64,000 nt of DNA from UBA6107 sp034430175 (GCA_034430175.1 DAOUFI010000023.1:1-64000), one strand, 5' to 3'; positions 16,985-26,217 are shown, counted from the stretch's first letter. Made by a program: numbers and translations. The notes: generated by a model from the letters alone, not told the origin.

Positions 16985-18115
16985 TTATTGAAGATTGAAG
17001 GAGGAAAGGATCGCTTTCATTCTTTCATCCCAGGAGTATTGTACAGCATCCAATCTGGCTTGCAGGCCGAGCGATTCACGCAAGGCTTTATCATTTTGTA
17101 ACCGCTCAAGCGCGGCGGATAGGGCTCGCAGGTCTTCGGGGGGATAAAATGCCGCGTTCTTCTCATTGAGCACTTCATGCAGCACGGGCAGGTCACTGCA
17201 GAGGATAGCTCGACCACAGGCCATATATTCAAACACCTTCATTGGGCTGGTGACGTTGGCAATGTCGCCGCCGCTGCTTCCGGCTACCTGCTTGCGGTAG
17301 GGCATCAGCAATACATCCGCGCACGCCTGGTAAAGCGGCAGTCTCTCATTGGCAATAAAACCAGTCAAGATGAGGTTCTTCAGGTGCATTGTGGCGGCTT
17401 TATCCTGCCATTCCTGGATATCCTGCGACTTACCACCGACGCAAACAAACTGTATTGATGGAAAAGCGGCAGCCAGGTCAAGCAAGATTTCGAGCCCGCG
17501 TCCGGGGTAAAATCCGCCCGAGTATATGGCTGTAAACCGTTCGGGCAGGTTAAGCATCTTGCGTGCTTCCGCAGCACCGGGTAAATTCTGGAAGCGTTCC
17601 AGATCCACCCCATCGGGCGAAATCTTGATCTCACCATCAATGTGATGCACCTTTAATTTGCTCTCGATGAGCGCTTTAAGCGCGGTCGTGATGAAAACGG
17701 TCATTTTTCGACCACGTAGCCGCAGATACCTTTGATATAACTTTGGACCAAGCCGGCCGGTTGGGACGTCATGCATCTCGAGGATAACCGGAAGCCCGGC
17801 GCGCAGGGCCAGCTCGGCCACGCGGATTAACCGGGTGTATATCAAATCGGAGTGGTCCATCTTGGCGAGCGCTACAGAGCGAATCGCGAAATCTATCTTA
17901 CGCAAGGCGGGAATAAACGGCAGCCAGGTGATCTTGAATTCAGTGTTCAAGCCGTAATGGCTTTTCAAAGTCTGGAAATCGTTGAAAGGAGTTCCGGCCA
18001 CAACCAGTTCGACCTCGTGACCGAGATGGGTGAATGCCTGGCACACCTTCATCACCTGCATGCTGTTGGCAGTTTCCGAGGGGATTGTCGATGGGGCTAT
18101 GTATGTAATCTTCAT
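16985..18115 (-). CDS. GT4-type glycosyltransferase
   Basis: 376-residue GT-B fold enzyme. The N-terminal domain starts MKITYIAPSTIP; a nucleotide-sugar binding C-terminal domain has SPDGVDLERF, YSGGFYPGRG and the terminal SPMKVFEYMACGRAI block with the family Glu. It adds a sugar to a growing lipid-linked oligosaccharide on the cytosolic side. The start overlaps the flippase stop (ATGA at 18112-18115). Donor and acceptor are unknown. Confidence 0.92.
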   Translation of the reverse strand: MKITYIAPSTIPSETANSMQVMKVCQAFTHLGHEVELVVAGTPFNDFQTLKSHYGLNTEFKITWLPFIPALRKIDFAIRSVALAKMDHSDLIYTRLIRVAELALRAGLPVILEMHDVPTGRLGPKLYQRYLRLRGRKMTVFITTALKALIESKLKVHHIDGEIKISPDGVDLERFQNLPGAAEARKMLNLPERFTAIYSGGFYPGRGLEILLDLAAAFPSIQFVCVGGKSQDIQEWQDKAATMHLKNLILTGFIANERLPLYQACADVLLMPYRKQVAGSSGGDIANVTSPMKVFEYMACGRAILCSDLPVLHEVLNEKNAAFYPPEDLRALSAALERLQNDKALRESLGLQARLDAVQYSWDERMKAILSSFNLQ

Positions 18116-19467
18116 GCCGCCTCAACTTCAGGGAATTGCTTCTCCCCCTTGCGCACCATTGCCAATCCGATGACAACCAGCAATCCAACCGTAACGAAGA
18201 AGTTTCCTGAAAGCAGGGCGGCTTCGCCGTTGATGCCGAAAACTGGAACGATCACGAACGCCAGGGCGGTTTTAATCACCGCTACCGCAGCCAGCACGTA
18301 GAGAGCAATATTGGCTTTACCGAAAGAGAGCAACAACGAACGGTTCCAGAAGAAAATATTGGAAATGCTGTATCCCAGGATCAGAATCATCATAGTGGGG
18401 TAGGCCGGGACATATTCTTTTCCCCACAGCGAAAGGATCCAACGTCCACACAGCAGCATTGCCAGGAAGAACAATACCGTCCAGGCTCCCGAGATCGTCG
18501 TCACGCGGCGTAGCAGACGGCGCAATTCCTTCCACTTTTTCGTGGCCACGCAACGGGTGGTCTCAGGATAGGTGGTATTGATGAATTGCGAAATGGGCAC
18601 CATCAATGGGGTGGCGATGCTCAGAGCGATCTTGTAGTAGGCTACGGCAGCCGTATTTAACAGAAAACCCACAAGAAGCGGTTCGCTTTCACTCACCACA
18701 AGTTTGACTGTACCGCTCAGGTTGGTACTGATGGTGAATCCAGCCATTTCTTTGAACGAAGCCAGACCATCGCTGGGTGATTTCCACCAATCCTTGCCGA
18801 GTTTCTGATTGAGCGCGATCAATGCTGCCACCACCGGTCCGATCCCTGTGATCAATTTTCCAATCAAGTAAGCCCAGAGCACAAATAGGATCGTGCCGTG
18901 GGTAAAGAAGGCAATTGTGATCAGTGTAGCGGTGAGGATGCTTTGCGCCAGGTTGATCCCCGCCTGGATCTTGAAGCGGTTGGTTACCTGCAAAATGCCG
19001 GTGGCCGTTTCGTTAGTGATATTGGCCAGAATGAACAACCCGTACAGGTAGAAATAGGGCAGGGTGGTGGGGTCTTTGGCAAAGACGCGTGCTCCCCAGC
19101 CCGCAAGAAGCATGAATACCCCATAGGTGAATAGTGATGTGCAGGTTTCGGTGATACCGGCGATGCGGGCATACGCTCCGGCTTTTTTGTAATCCTTGTT
19201 GGCCAGTTCACGCCCCATGAACTGGATCACGAACTCACCCATGCGGAATGAGAACAACCGGTTGATGTTGGTGGCAAAGGTCATCACCACTACCAGTGTT
19301 CCGAAAACGCTTGCTCCTAATAAACGGGTTGCCAGGATGCTCTGCCCGAGGGAAAGCCCCATAGCGACCGCCTGTGAACTGAATAAATAACCGGTGTTGC
19401 GTAGGACTCTTCGAAGTAGAGGATCGTTCTTCCAGATGTCGACGAGTTTTTCGCGGAGAGAACTCAT
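18112..19467 (-). CDS. Oligosaccharide flippase (Wzx/MATE-like)
   Basis: 451 residues with 12 or more TMs, MOP superfamily. The N-terminal part has RRVLRNTGYLFSSQAVAMG and RLLGASVFG, typical of polysaccharide transporters of the RfbX/Wzx kind. It moves the lipid-linked repeat unit across the membrane. The start is set at ATG 19467 (MSSLREK), which overlaps the epimerase stop as ATGA, rather than at the longer in-frame start at 19512 that would overlap by 49 bp. Confidence 0.88.
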   Translation of the reverse strand: MSSLREKLVDIWKNDPLLRRVLRNTGYLFSSQAVAMGLSLGQSILATRLLGASVFGTLVVVMTFATNINRLFSFRMGEFVIQFMGRELANKDYKKAGAYARIAGITETCTSLFTYGVFMLLAGWGARVFAKDPTTLPYFYLYGLFILANITNETATGILQVTNRFKIQAGINLAQSILTATLITIAFFTHGTILFVLWAYLIGKLITGIGPVVAALIALNQKLGKDWWKSPSDGLASFKEMAGFTISTNLSGTVKLVVSESEPLLVGFLLNTAAVAYYKIALSIATPLMVPISQFINTTYPETTRCVATKKWKELRRLLRRVTTISGAWTVLFFLAMLLCGRWILSLWGKEYVPAYPTMMILILGYSISNIFFWNRSLLLSFGKANIALYVLAAVAVIKTALAFVIVPVFGINGEAALLSGNFFVTVGLLVVIGLAMVRKGEKQFPEVEAA

Positions 19468-20441
19468 GGGGTCAAGACCTGGCTCGTCCAGGCACGCTCC
19501 TGCATGTACCAATCGACCAGGGCTGCGATGCCCTCATCCAGCGTTACCTGCGGTTCCCAGCCCAATATCTGGCGGGCTTTTTCCACGTTCGCCCAGTTGG
19601 CATTCACGTCGGCCGGGTTCTTGTCGATGTACTTGATCAGACCTTTGCGGCCCAGGCGGTCTTCGATCTTATGCAGTAACTCATTGATGGTGATGGTTTC
19701 GTGACCTCCCAGGTTGATGATCTCGTAGCCCATTGGCTTGAGACCAAGCAACACACCGCGGGCGATGTCGTCAAGGTAGGTGAAACCGCGCATCTGGTTA
19801 CCGTCGCCGGTGATTGTGACCTGCTTGCCCTCAGCCAGCCACTGGACGAAGCGGAACATCACCATGTCGGGCCTACCGGCCGGTCCGTAGACCGTGAAGA
19901 AGCGGAAGATGGTGACATCCAGACCGAAGAGATGATGATAGGTATAAGCCATCACTTCAGCGGCCTTTTTGCTGGCGGCGTAGATTTGCAATGGATGGCT
20001 GGAATCGGCATCTTCGGGGGTGGGCAGCGGTGGGTTGGAACCGTAGATGCTCGAGGTCGAGGCCATAACGAGTTTCTTGATGCCGTTCTGACGGCAATAC
20101 TCAAGGATATTCAAAGTGCCATTGGCATTGGATTCGAAATAAGTGGTCGGGATCTCAACTGCCTGACGAACCCCTGCCCGAGCCGCCAGATGGATGACAG
20201 TGTCGATCTTGGGATAGTTCGCAGCGATCTCGCGGAACAACTCAGCGCGTCGGATGTCTTCCTGCAGGAAAGTGAAACCGGAAAGCTTTTTCAAACCTTC
20301 CAGCCGCCAGAGTTTCAGACGCACGTCGTAGGAGTCATTCAGGTTGTCGACACCGACCACCTGATGACCCTCGGCAAGAAGCATTTCAATCACGCGGCGG
20401 GCGATGAACCCTGCCGCACCGGTGACCAGATACTGTGACAT
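19464..20441 (-). CDS. NAD-dependent nucleotide-sugar epimerase (UDP-glucuronate 4-epimerase-like)
   Basis: 325-residue extended SDR. Rossmann motif GAAGFIARR (8-16), catalytic Ser run ASTSSIYG, and YAASK with Tyr/Lys. The DNLNDSYDVRLK segment after the first beta-alpha-beta is characteristic of UDP-glucuronate epimerases. The adjacent dehydrogenase would supply a uronic acid substrate, which supports that choice. Start and upstream stop share one base (TAATG). Confidence 0.88.
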   Translation of the reverse strand: MSQYLVTGAAGFIARRVIEMLLAEGHQVVGVDNLNDSYDVRLKLWRLEGLKKLSGFTFLQEDIRRAELFREIAANYPKIDTVIHLAARAGVRQAVEIPTTYFESNANGTLNILEYCRQNGIKKLVMASTSSIYGSNPPLPTPEDADSSHPLQIYAASKKAAEVMAYTYHHLFGLDVTIFRFFTVYGPAGRPDMVMFRFVQWLAEGKQVTITGDGNQMRGFTYLDDIARGVLLGLKPMGYEIINLGGHETITINELLHKIEDRLGRKGLIKYIDKNPADVNANWANVEKARQILGWEPQVTLDEGIAALVDWYMQERAWTSQVLTP

Positions 20442-21757
20442 TAGAGCCTCACTACCTTCGGGTTCTTCACTCCAAGCTTGCCCAGGGCGTTGCGGGTGTC
20501 GACGATTAGCTTGGCTTCCTTGTGGATGGTGTTGTAATCGTAGACCTTATGGTTAGTGACAATGACGACACAATCCGCGGACTTGACCTCGGCCATCAAG
20601 TCTTTCACCGATTCGATCTTCCAATCATCGTGGTGAATGACGGGGATGTAGGGATCATGGTAGCTGACCTTCGCGCCTTTGGCTTGCAGCAGGCGAATAA
20701 CGTCAATGGAGGGACTTTCGCGCAAGTCGTCGATATCGGGTTTGTAGGCAGCACCGAGCACGAGCACTTTGCTGCCCTTGAGCGATTTTTCGTGTCCGTT
20801 AAGCGCGTCTTGCACCTTGGTAACAGCGAAACGCGGCATGGAGGTATTGATCTCGGAAGCCAGGTCGATGAAACGGGCTGTGTAGTTGAGCGAGCGCAGC
20901 TTCCAGGAAAGGTAGAGCGGATCGATGGGGATACAGTGTCCGCCCAAGCCGGGCCCTGGTTGGAACTTCATGAAACCGAATGGTTTGGTGGCAGCAGCGT
21001 CGATCACTTCCCAGACGTCCACGCCGAGACGGTCGCACATCAGCGCGAGCTCGTTGACGAAGCCGATGTTGATCATACGGAAGGTGTTTTCAAGCAGTTT
21101 GGCCATTTCAGCCACTTCGGTGGAAGAAACGGGTACGACGGTATCGAGCGCTTCTCGGTACCACGCGGCTGAAACCTCGGTGCATTTTTCGGTCATGCCG
21201 CCGATGACCTTGGGGGTGTTCTTGGTGGTCCAATCGGTGCGGCCCGGATCGACACGTTCGGGGGAGAAGGCGACGAAAATCTCTTCGCCAACTTTAAGTT
21301 TACTTTTATCGGTAAGGGTGGGCAGTACCAGTTCACGGGTGGTGCCTGGATAAGTGCTCGATTCAAGCACGACTACCAATCCGGGGTGGACATACGGAGC
21401 CAATCCTTCAGCAGCGCTGACAATGAATGACAGGTCGGGGTCGCCGGTCTGGCGTAATGGGGTGGGCACGCAAATGGCCACCGCGTCTACTTTTGCCAGC
21501 ACGGAATAATCAGTGGTTCCACTTAGCTTGCCTTCTTTCAAAAGTTTAGCCACTTTCTCGGACGGGACGTCCATGATGTAGCTTTCGCCTTTGTTGATTT
21601 TGTCCATCTTTTCCTGAATCGGGTCCACCCCGATCACAGTAAACCCTGCTTCGGCGAATACGGTCGCGAAGGGTAATCCGACGTATCCCATTCCTAGCAC
21701 AGCAATACGTGCGGTTTTATTCTGGAATTTTTCGATCAATGTTTTGGAGTAATCCAT
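20441..21757 (-). CDS. Nucleotide-sugar 6-dehydrogenase (UDP-Glc/UDP-HexNAc dehydrogenase family)
   Basis: 438 residues with the three-domain UDP-sugar dehydrogenase layout. NAD motif GMGYVGLPFA (22-31), the ESSTYPGTT block, and the catalytic Cys segment PGPGLGGHCIPID. It oxidises the C6 alcohol of a UDP-sugar to a uronate. The C-terminal part LGAAYKPDIDDLRESP is of the WbpA/WecC type, so UDP-GlcNAc or UDP-ManNAc is also possible as substrate. First gene of the exopolysaccharide run, 21 bp after the DNA glycosylase gene. Confidence 0.93.
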   Translation of the reverse strand: MDYSKTLIEKFQNKTARIAVLGMGYVGLPFATVFAEAGFTVIGVDPIQEKMDKINKGESYIMDVPSEKVAKLLKEGKLSGTTDYSVLAKVDAVAICVPTPLRQTGDPDLSFIVSAAEGLAPYVHPGLVVVLESSTYPGTTRELVLPTLTDKSKLKVGEEIFVAFSPERVDPGRTDWTTKNTPKVIGGMTEKCTEVSAAWYREALDTVVPVSSTEVAEMAKLLENTFRMINIGFVNELALMCDRLGVDVWEVIDAAATKPFGFMKFQPGPGLGGHCIPIDPLYLSWKLRSLNYTARFIDLASEINTSMPRFAVTKVQDALNGHEKSLKGSKVLVLGAAYKPDIDDLRESPSIDVIRLLQAKGAKVSYHDPYIPVIHHDDWKIESVKDLMAEVKSADCVVIVTNHKVYDYNTIHKEAKLIVDTRNALGKLGVKNPKVVRL

Positions 21758-21778
21758 GTTTAATCACCTTTAGGTAGG

Positions 21779-22432
21779 TTAGAAGAGACTCAATTGTTCC
21801 GCTGGACCTTCTTCTGGTTCGGCAGGCGGCTCTTCTACCGGATTATCGATCTTTGGAGTTTGTTTGATGTCCTTTTTAACCTGTTCCAGGGCTTTTGGCA
21901 ATAGTTGAAAATCAGCAATTACCTGGGGTTTCAAGGAAGGTTGATGCAAAGCTGCTGCCGGATGGAACATTGGCACGATCACCCGATTCTGAATCACGCG
22001 CGGTTTACCGTGGATCTCGCTGATGCGCGCGTTCGGTAGGAATTTACCCATCGAGTACCGTCCAAGCGTAACGATAACGCCGGGGTTGATGGCTTCGATC
22101 TGTTGGTCGAGATAAGTGCTACACGCGCTTAATTCTTCAGGCAAGGGATCCCGATTGCCAGGGGGACGGCACTTGACCACGTTGCAGATGAACACGTTCT
22201 CGCGCTTCAAGCCGGCGGTTTCGAGCAACTCATCCAAGAACTTCCCAGCCTGACCAACGAAGGGGCGTCCCTGTTCGTTTTCATAGAAGCCTGGTCCTTC
22301 ACCGATGAACATGAACTCGGCGTTGGCTGGGCCTTCTCCGGGTACGGACAACTTGCGTGAAAAATGCAAGGCGCATTTTTCACAGTTCGATACCTGTGCG
22401 GCGACACTCAATAGAACGTCGATTGCAGTCAC
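21779..22432 (-). CDS. Type-4 (Fe-S) uracil-DNA glycosylase with C-terminal sliding-clamp motif
   Basis: Removes uracil from DNA in base-excision repair. Four Cys (17, 20, 88, 104, spaced x2, x67, x15) fit the 4Fe-4S cluster of family 4. Motif A is GEGPGFYENEQGRPFVG (44-60) and the second motif is MFHPAA. The last five residues are QLSLF, identical to the consensus bacterial beta-clamp binding pentapeptide, after a Pro/Glu-rich disordered tail. The start is set at GTG 22432 because GGGGAGG lies 6 bases upstream; a TTG at 22450 is the alternative. Confidence 0.93.
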   Translation of the reverse strand: MTAIDVLLSVAAQVSNCEKCALHFSRKLSVPGEGPANAEFMFIGEGPGFYENEQGRPFVGQAGKFLDELLETAGLKRENVFICNVVKCRPPGNRDPLPEELSACSTYLDQQIEAINPGVIVTLGRYSMGKFLPNARISEIHGKPRVIQNRVIVPMFHPAAALHQPSLKPQVIADFQLLPKALEQVKKDIKQTPKIDNPVEEPPAEPEEGPAEQLSLF

Positions 22433-22475
22433 GAGGAACCTCCCCTGCAAGGATATGTCAACCTCTAATTTTACC

Positions 22476-22985
22476 TTACCCTTGGGAATTCAACAGATCA
22501 GGATCGATTTTTTGCAGGCTCATAAGGATCGCGTCCTCATGGTTGTCTTGATAATAATGCGGACGCACACCGTCCTCCTGGTATCCCAGTTCGCGATAAA
22601 GTTGACGCGCCGCCGTGTTGCCTTTGCGCACTTCAAGGAAGGATACCGTCGCGCCTTCTTTTTGCGCTTCCAACAGCAGATGCGCCATCAACTTGCGGCC
22701 GATTCCCAAACGGCGGAATTCGGGGGCAGATGCGATGGTGGCAATGTGGATCTCATCTACAATCAGCCAGCCGACAATCATGCCGGCGATCACGCTATTC
22801 CCGGCGGCATCCTCCGTCTCGGCCACCCAGGCACGTGCTGCGTCGTTCTTTTCCACTTCATAATGGAAAGAGCTCTCTGGCCAGGGCAACGAGAAGGAAG
22901 CGCGGTCAATCTCGATCACCCGGGGTAGATCGGCGGGGGTCATTTTACGAATTTGGAGGGGGAAGGGAACTTGCGAGAGGCTCAA
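22476..22985 (-). CDS. rimI: Ribosomal-protein-alanine N-acetyltransferase
   Basis: 169-residue GNAT enzyme that acetylates the N-terminal Ala of ribosomal protein S18 in model bacteria. IRKMTPADLPRV at the start of the domain, the acetyl-CoA loop RRLGIGRKLM, and FLEVRKGNTAARQLYRELGY, which is close to the RimI signature. The TTG start at 22985 overlaps the tsaB stop (TTGA); a later ATG at 22943 would cut the first beta strand. Adjacency to tsaB and tsaE is a common bacterial arrangement. Confidence 0.9.
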   Translation of the reverse strand: MSLSQVPFPLQIRKMTPADLPRVIEIDRASFSLPWPESSFHYEVEKNDAARAWVAETEDAAGNSVIAGMIVGWLIVDEIHIATIASAPEFRRLGIGRKLMAHLLLEAQKEGATVSFLEVRKGNTAARQLYRELGYQEDGVRPHYYQDNHEDAILMSLQKIDPDLLNSQG

Positions 22986-23650
22986 TCGGGGATGGCCTCA
23001 GCCACATGCAGATAGATGGGCGAAAGCGAGATGGGCTCATCTTTTTCGCCGGCTTGCAGGTGGTTCCATGCCAGTTCAGCCAGCATGGCCGGGTGGCGCA
23101 CGCACTGAGCCGGCGAAGCCAAAATGGCGTTTTTATACTTACGTCCGAGGATTTGGCGTTCTTCAGCGTCGAACTCACCGCAGATATACGTCCTGCCGTC
23201 GATCATGGCGGATAGCGCTTCGGCGGTCATGATGGTCGCTTCTCCTTCAGCCGTCCACTTGTTGTCTACATTCTTATACCAGCCCACAGCCAGGCGTCCA
23301 CGCCCGGCGGGGAGTATGGCCGCCAGCGGGATGTCCAGTAAAGGCTGCGTTGCCACCAGAAAATCGAAAGTTGGGATTCCGATAAGAGGAATATTTAATG
23401 AAAAAGCCAATCCTTTGGCGAAAGCCAACCCAATGCGCATGCTGGTAAAGGAACCCGGTCCGAGCGCGCAGGCGACAGCGGTCAGGCTGGTGGAGGCGAC
23501 GCCGCATTTCTTCAGCAGGTCCTGCGCTGAAGGCGCCAGTTCGACGGTGTGGTGGGTCTGGGTGCGCCAGTAGGTTTCGGCGAGTGCCTGAGACCCGTCG
23601 TAAAGCGCCAACCCCATCGTCTGTGTTGAAGTATCCACTGCCAGTAACAT
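22982..23650 (-). CDS. tsaB: tRNA threonylcarbamoyladenosine biosynthesis protein TsaB
   Basis: 222-residue ASKHA-fold partner of TsaD in t6A37 tRNA modification. MLLAVDTSTQTMG at the N-terminus and GPGSFTSMRIGLAFAKGLA are diagnostic. The start is at ATG 23650, one base after the tsaE stop, with GGAGG 5 bases upstream; the longer frame to 23698 runs into tsaE and is rejected. Confidence 0.94.
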   Translation of the reverse strand: MLLAVDTSTQTMGLALYDGSQALAETYWRTQTHHTVELAPSAQDLLKKCGVASTSLTAVACALGPGSFTSMRIGLAFAKGLAFSLNIPLIGIPTFDFLVATQPLLDIPLAAILPAGRGRLAVGWYKNVDNKWTAEGEATIMTAEALSAMIDGRTYICGEFDAEERQILGRKYKNAILASPAQCVRHPAMLAELAWNHLQAGEKDEPISLSPIYLHVAEAIPD

Positions 23651-23651
23651 C

Positions 23652-24146
23652 TCAGCCTCCAAAGAGCTGGCTCTTGAGCAACCTGGCCAGTTCTTCATAC
23701 CTTTTACCGTTGGGAATGAATGCCATCCCGCGCTGCTCGTCAGCCACCCAGGAAAGCTGGATGGACAGGCGCTCGGCGGGCAGGGCGGAATCGATGCGTT
23801 CAGCCCACTCGACGATCAACACACCGCTGGTGAGCATTTCGTCCAGATCGAGGTCCTCGGCTTCCAGCGCGGATTGGATACGGTAGGCGTCCATGTGGTG
23901 GATGCGCCCGCCATCAGGACGGGTGTAGATGTTGACCAGCACAAAAGTGGGGCTCGATACCGTGTCTGTGGAACCCCAGCCCTTCGCGATACCCTGGACG
24001 AATGTGGTCTTGCCGGCGCCCAGGTCACCTGTCAGCGCCAGCAGATCGCCGGGGCGCAGGAGTGAGCCCAGCCGCATGCCGATGCGCCGGGTCTGTTCCG
24101 GTGAGCGGCTGACAATATCGAAGCTTTCCGATGAGTAGATTGGCAT
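23652..24146 (-). CDS. tsaE: tRNA threonylcarbamoyladenosine biosynthesis ATPase TsaE
   Basis: 164-residue P-loop ATPase of the t6A complex. Walker A GDLGAGKTT, then SSPTFVLVN and HMDAYR, and VEWAERI in the place expected for the family. The ATG at 24146 gives the usual length. Followed immediately by tsaB and then rimI. Confidence 0.94.
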   Translation of the reverse strand: MPIYSSESFDIVSRSPEQTRRIGMRLGSLLRPGDLLALTGDLGAGKTTFVQGIAKGWGSTDTVSSPTFVLVNIYTRPDGGRIHHMDAYRIQSALEAEDLDLDEMLTSGVLIVEWAERIDSALPAERLSIQLSWVADEQRGMAFIPNGKRYEELARLLKSQLFGG

Positions 24147-24190
24147 ATTGATAAAATTATAAGGCAGCGCCGGGAGCACGGCAAGGCGGA

Positions 24191-25321
24191 TTATTTCTTG
24201 TTCGCTGTTTGCATGATCAACCGCGCGATCTGGCGTGCCGCTTCCGGGCGGGCCAGACTGCGGCTGGAGGCTTGCGCTTCAGCCAGACGGTCGGGATGCT
24301 TGACCCAGTTCTTGATCACCGAAACCACCATGCCGGGTTCGGGCGCCCACATCCCCGCGCCTTCGCCAATGACGTAGAGCACGTTGCCTTCTTCCTGACC
24401 AGGTTGGCGGTTGTAGAGGATGATCGGCAATCCGGCAATGAACCCCTCACTGATTGTGCCCGGTCCGGCTTTGGTGATGAGCACGTCTGCTGCTTCCATG
24501 AACTCGGGCATCTCACGCACGAAACCGTAGATCTTGTGGGGGAGCTTCCAGTCGCGGGCTTCCAGACGATCCTTCAGGCGTTTGTTTCGTCCCGTGACCA
24601 CCACCAGCGAGACCGGCAGCCCGGAATCGTCGATTGCTGCGGCAGTGGCTTCGAGCGGGCCCATGCCTTCGCCGCCGCCGACGAGCAGCAGGGTCATTTG
24701 CGCCTCGGGCCAGCCGAGTTTCTTTCTGGCAGCCAGTTTATCGTGCCCCATATGGAGGAAGCGTTCTGCCACTGGCAGACCGCACACTGCCATTTTCTTC
24801 TCGCTCATCCCCAATTCCAGGCCGCGTTCGTACGCGCTCTCGGTGGGAAGGATGGTGAGATCGACCAACGGGTCGTACCAGAAGGTGTGGGTCGAGACCA
24901 TGTCGGTCACCACCGTCACGAAGGGGATCTTCCTGCGGTGGATCACCTGGCGCACGGGTTTCGTCATCAAAGGATGTACCGAAACGATCATGTCGGTGGG
25001 GTGGTCTTTGAGCAGATACCACACCGATGAATACAGGTACGGGTAAGCCATACGGTTGGCGATAGCCACCTGACGCTTGCCGTTGCTCATGTTGTAACTC
25101 ATCGCCCACAGGCGTTCGCTTTTGGAAACCAGCGGGTAGATCTCTGGAGCCAGATTCAGCGGGGGTGGAGCGTATTCTTTGAAGAAGTCGACTTTGCTGG
25201 CCACGAACTGACCGTGAAATTCCAACTCCATCGCCTCGATGATGGCTTCCACCGCGCTACGGTGACCACCGCCTGTGTCTGAATAAAGGAACAGGATTCG
25301 GGGCGGGTTGTCATTGGTCAT
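24191..25321 (-). CDS. MGDG-synthase-like glycosyltransferase (GT28)
   Basis: 376 residues with the monogalactosyldiacylglycerol synthase N-terminal domain (YSDTGGGHRSAVEAI, 13-27) and a GT28 C-terminal domain (VGGGEGMGPLEA; TKAGPGTISEG, the UDP-sugar site). It probably transfers galactose or glucose from a UDP-sugar to diacylglycerol, making membrane glycolipid at the inner leaflet. The final 11 bases of the upstream DUF951 gene overlap its start. Donor specificity cannot be assigned. Confidence 0.9.
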   Translation of the reverse strand: MTNDNPPRILFLYSDTGGGHRSAVEAIIEAMELEFHGQFVASKVDFFKEYAPPPLNLAPEIYPLVSKSERLWAMSYNMSNGKRQVAIANRMAYPYLYSSVWYLLKDHPTDMIVSVHPLMTKPVRQVIHRRKIPFVTVVTDMVSTHTFWYDPLVDLTILPTESAYERGLELGMSEKKMAVCGLPVAERFLHMGHDKLAARKKLGWPEAQMTLLLVGGGEGMGPLEATAAAIDDSGLPVSLVVVTGRNKRLKDRLEARDWKLPHKIYGFVREMPEFMEAADVLITKAGPGTISEGFIAGLPIILYNRQPGQEEGNVLYVIGEGAGMWAPEPGMVVSVIKNWVKHPDRLAEAQASSRSLARPEAARQIARLIMQTANKK

Positions 25322-25514
25322 GTTCTGTGTCTCCGGGGAGGATGGCTTTAAGGCGGTGTGCCAGTTCGCGGCGCGAGAGCATTACCTTGTGCCCGCATTT
25401 GATGCATTCCAGGCCGATGTCGGCGCCGAGGCGCACCACGCGCCACTCGTAACTGCCGCAGGGGTGCGGTTTGCGCAGTTTCACCCGATCGCCGATGTTG
25501 ATCTCTGGTAGCAT
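25311..25514 (-). CDS. DUF951 family protein
   Basis: 67 residues. NIGDRVKLRKPHPCG, then RLGADIGLECIKCGHKVMLSR: three Cys, with an overall pattern that matches the small DUF951 proteins found near translation or GTPase genes in Gram-positive bacteria. The ATG at 25514 is chosen because the longer frame reaches into the opposite promoter. Function not known; nucleic-acid or metal binding is a guess from the Cys pattern. Confidence 0.8.
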   Translation of the reverse strand: MLPEINIGDRVKLRKPHPCGSYEWRVVRLGADIGLECIKCGHKVMLSRRELAHRLKAILPGDTEHDQ

Positions 25515-25531
25515 GGAGCGATTATATCCCA

Positions 25532-25540
25532 TGTTATAAT
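25532..25540 (+). promoter_or_regulatory. Extended -10 promoter
   Basis: TGTTATAAT (extended -10, TGnTATAAT) 35 bases before the site-2 protease start at 25575, giving a short leader of about 28 bases. No clear -35 box, as expected for the extended type. Confidence 0.55.
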
Positions 25541-25574
25541 CCAGCAAACTACCGAAAAGGCGAGCCCTTTAATC

Positions 25575-26216
25575 ATGTTCAACGTAACCACAGACGAACT
25601 GATCTGCCGCGTGCTGACGCTGGTCATCGCGCTCACCGTGCACGAGTTCGCGCATGCCTGGGTGGCGGATTATTTCGGTGATTACACCCCCAGGGCATCG
25701 GGGCGGCTCACGTTGAACCCATTGGTTCACCTGGATTTTCTTGGCAGCCTGCTGCTGCTTGTCGCTGGTTTCGGTTGGGCTAGACCCACTCCTATCAACC
25801 CCGACCTGCTCAAGAAGCGTTCACGCTTTGCTGTGCTCTGGGTCTCGCTGGCCGGGCCGCTCTCAAATCTCGTCCTGGCCGCCATTTCCGGGCTGCCGCT
25901 GCGGTTGGGTCTGGTGGAGCTTTCCGTGAATACCGGGGGCATCCCCTCATTGGGTGAGTTCCTTTACGTTTTCAGCTACATCAATATCATCCTGGCCATC
26001 TTCAACCTGCTACCGTTCCCGCCGCTGGACGGTGAGAAGATCCTCTCCGCGCTGCTGCCGCAGTCGTTCGAACAGGGATTCGCCAAATTCCGCCCAATCG
26101 GTGGTCTGATCCTGATGGTGCTGGTCATCGGTGGTTCGCGTTTGGGGTTCGATGTGATCGGATGGCTGATCACCCCACTGGCTACTGCGTTTTCACGAAT
26201 TTTCATTGGAGTTTAG
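25575..26216 (+). CDS. Site-2 protease family (M50) membrane metalloprotease
   Basis: 213 residues, about five TMs. Zinc motif HEFAH in the first TM region (about 24-28) and the third ligand in NLLPFPPLDGEK. Short form without PDZ domain, of the YwhC type. Such enzymes cleave membrane-embedded substrates, often in sigma-factor control; no anti-sigma partner is visible. Head of a four-gene run with the dehydrogenase, GIY-YIG and galK genes. Confidence 0.92.
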   Translation: MFNVTTDELICRVLTLVIALTVHEFAHAWVADYFGDYTPRASGRLTLNPLVHLDFLGSLLLLVAGFGWARPTPINPDLLKKRSRFAVLWVSLAGPLSNLVLAAISGLPLRLGLVELSVNTGGIPSLGEFLYVFSYINIILAIFNLLPFPPLDGEKILSALLPQSFEQGFAKFRPIGGLILMVLVIGGSRLGFDVIGWLITPLATAFSRIFIGV

Positions 26217-26217
26217 C

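Noticed and set aside
19701..20438. 245-codon plus-strand open frame
   Set aside because: Antisense to the SDR epimerase, which has Rossmann and YxxxK motifs.
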